This document shows positions 62,737-64,000 of a stretch of 64,000 nucleotides of DNA, piece by piece. The notes under the pieces were generated by a model. That model searched no databases and had not been told where the DNA came from. It was given only the letters and a program-made list of their open reading frames with translations. The stretch is from the NCBI GenBank assembly GCA_900176545.1, contig FWXP01000001.1, positions 248,001 to 312,000 of the forward strand, in the 5' to 3' direction. Position numbers and translations under genes: made by a program. Each line of letters starts with the position of its first letter. Position 1 is the stretch's first letter. This stretch comes from Oscillospiraceae bacterium (GTDB lineage: Bacteria; Bacillota; Clostridia; Saccharofermentanales; Saccharofermentanaceae).

Positions 62737-64000
62737 ATGGGTAAAAGAAGAAAGATTGCCGTACTAACGGCTCAGATCGAAGAGTCAGGGCAGACCGTAT
62801 TTCTTCGCGGTCTTTTAAGATCTGCCTTTTCTCACGGATATGATGTCTCAGTATTTTCCATGTTTCAGAAGATACAGAGCTCCCTTGCAAGAGAAAAGGG
62901 TGACAGTTCCATATATGATCTTATTAATTTCTCGCTCTTCGATGCTGTCATTTTGGTTCCCAACACCATACATACCCCCGGTATCAACGAGGAGATTACA
63001 TCAAGGATCAAGGCATCTTATGTCGGCCCCGTCATATGTATCGACAAGGATTCGGATGATTTCCGCTCGATGTTTATCAGTGCCTCTCATCATCTTTACA
63101 AGGTCGTATCTCATCTTATCGAAGAGCATGGGATGACTGATATCGCATTCCTTTCCGGTAAGACATCCAGTGTACATACACGCGAGAGATATGAAGCTTA
63201 TTGTTCAGCTATGAAGGATCACGGCTTGAAGATAGATAAAGAGCGCATATTCTATGGTGATTACTGGTATCTTTCAGGTGAGAGCATTGCCGAGAGGCTC
63301 ATGAAGTCTTCCCAAGGACTACCGCAGGCGCTCGTGTGTTCCAATGACAGGATGGCGATAGGTGCTTGTAAGTACTTTACTTCTCACGGTGTCAAGATCC
63401 CTGAGGATATAGCAGTAGCAGGATTTGATTCCTTCAGAGACGGACAGCATTCACCTCTGCCGATAACTTCCGTAAAGGTTCCGATATTTGAGTTCGGTCT
63501 TTATGTAGGAGATTGTCTGGATGATCTTATAGCAGGAAATGAGATAGAAGAATTTGACGTTGAAGCTGAGCTCTTTATCGGTAATTCCTGCGGTTGTCAT
63601 TGTGAGAGCTTAAAGCCTGAATATCCTCTCAGGAATTCATGGGATACCGAGGAGAGCAGAGGACGAGTCAACAGTGTCTTCAATCATATGAATGAAGATA
63701 TGATGCTCCAGAATTCCTTCAGCGGGCTTATCAACTGCATATTCCTCAATACTTATCAGATAAGGCCTTTCCATGGTCTTGATATCTGTATCAACGATAA
63801 GTGGACAGAGGAGAGATCGTTCTTCACTGACAGGCTCATCAATATCATCAGCTGCGGCGAGAGCGAAGATAAGCCTGATTCCATTGATCTTATGAGATGT
63901 TACGATAAGAGCGAGATCCTGTCAGATATTAACATGGAAGACAATGAACCAAGATCATTTTTCTTCTTCCCGTTGCATTTTGAGTCTAATGCATTCGGAT
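62737..64000 (+). CDS. LacI-type sensor protein, probably GGDEF-fused (3' end outside window)
   Basis: The frame is open from ATG 62737 to the window end (421 codons). It starts GKRRKIAVLTAQIEESGQ and contains ALVCSNDRMAIGACKYF and IAVAGFDSFRDGQHSPLPI, the LacI/PBP1 effector fold without a DNA-binding domain, then a Cys-rich NSCGCHCE like CKQSCGCEA of the paralogue at 43,718. By analogy a GGDEF domain should follow, but that is outside the window. It is a separate copy with different sequence. GAGGG precedes the start. Confidence 0.85.
   Translation, partial: MGKRRKIAVLTAQIEESGQTVFLRGLLRSAFSHGYDVSVFSMFQKIQSSLAREKGDSSIYDLINFSLFDAVILVPNTIHTPGINEEITSRIKASYVGPVICIDKDSDDFRSMFISASHHLYKVVSHLIEEHGMTDIAFLSGKTSSVHTRERYEAYCSAMKDHGLKIDKERIFYGDYWYLSGESIAERLMKSSQGLPQALVCSNDRMAIGACKYFTSHGVKIPEDIAVAGFDSFRDGQHSPLPITSVKVPIFEFGLYVGDCLDDLIAGNEIEEFDVEAELFIGNSCGCHCESLKPEYPLRNSWDTEESRGRVNSVFNHMNEDMMLQNSFSGLINCIFLNTYQIRPFHGLDICINDKWTEERSFFTDRLINIISCGESEDKPDSIDLMRCYDKSEILSDINMEDNEPRSFFFFPLHFESNAFG

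Overview
The window looks like a chromosome segment of a Gram-positive anaerobe of the class Clostridia, plausibly from gut or rumen. Supporting this are housekeeping neighbourhoods typical of Firmicutes (topA-trmFO, dnaG-trmK-Nif3), two Bce-like peptide-sensing two-component/ABC modules, an LTA-synthase-type enzyme, strong Shine-Dalgarno sites with frequent TTG/GTG starts, and a GH115 xylan alpha-glucuronidase. No outer-membrane genes are seen. The genus cannot be fixed from the sequence alone.

Positions 1-23,400 are mostly core genome: the 3' part of topA, trmFO, a membrane protein with a PP2C phosphatase and a degenerate PP2C-like partner, a lipoprotein, queA-tgt (queuosine, minus strand), dapA-dapB, yajC, dnaG, trmK, a Nif3-like gene, RNase P RNA (rnpB), a long-form purM, aqpZ, a 600-bp gap with a probable structured RNA, an Lrp regulator with an aminotransferase, prfB, a large Thr-rich membrane protein (minus strand), and tRNA-Leu(UAA) plus initiator tRNA-Met.

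Positions 23,500-47,300 hold a Gram-positive type IV pilus locus in two pieces. The first has a 2,446-residue pilin-adhesin fusion, a small membrane protein, PilC, a PilM-PilN fusion, PilO, PilB, prepilin peptidase and the major pilin. The second, after about 8 kb, holds three minor pilin-like genes. Between them lie a PARG-like hydrolase, mazEF, GH115, a frameshifted PD-(D/E)XK transposase-like gene and a LacI-sensor diguanylate cyclase. No PilT retraction ATPase is present in the window.

Positions 47,300-57,500 carry two consecutive sensory/transport modules (response regulator, histidine kinase, ABC ATPase, FtsX permease), with palindromic and 11-bp direct-repeat operator candidates. Positions 57,600-62,660 hold an LTA-synthase-like enzyme followed by a tightly overlapped trio: a nucleosidase-like protein, a spore-photoproduct-lyase-like radical SAM protein without the usual H-donor cysteine, and a short-chain dehydrogenase. 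The window ends inside a second LacI-type sensor gene.

The best candidates for something undescribed are the giant pilin-adhesin with its compact assembly machine, the overlapping nucleosidase/radical SAM/SDR trio, the unassigned structured RNA near 17.8 kb, and two promoters that appear to give leaderless mRNAs. All functional calls come from reading motifs by eye; no database search was run.
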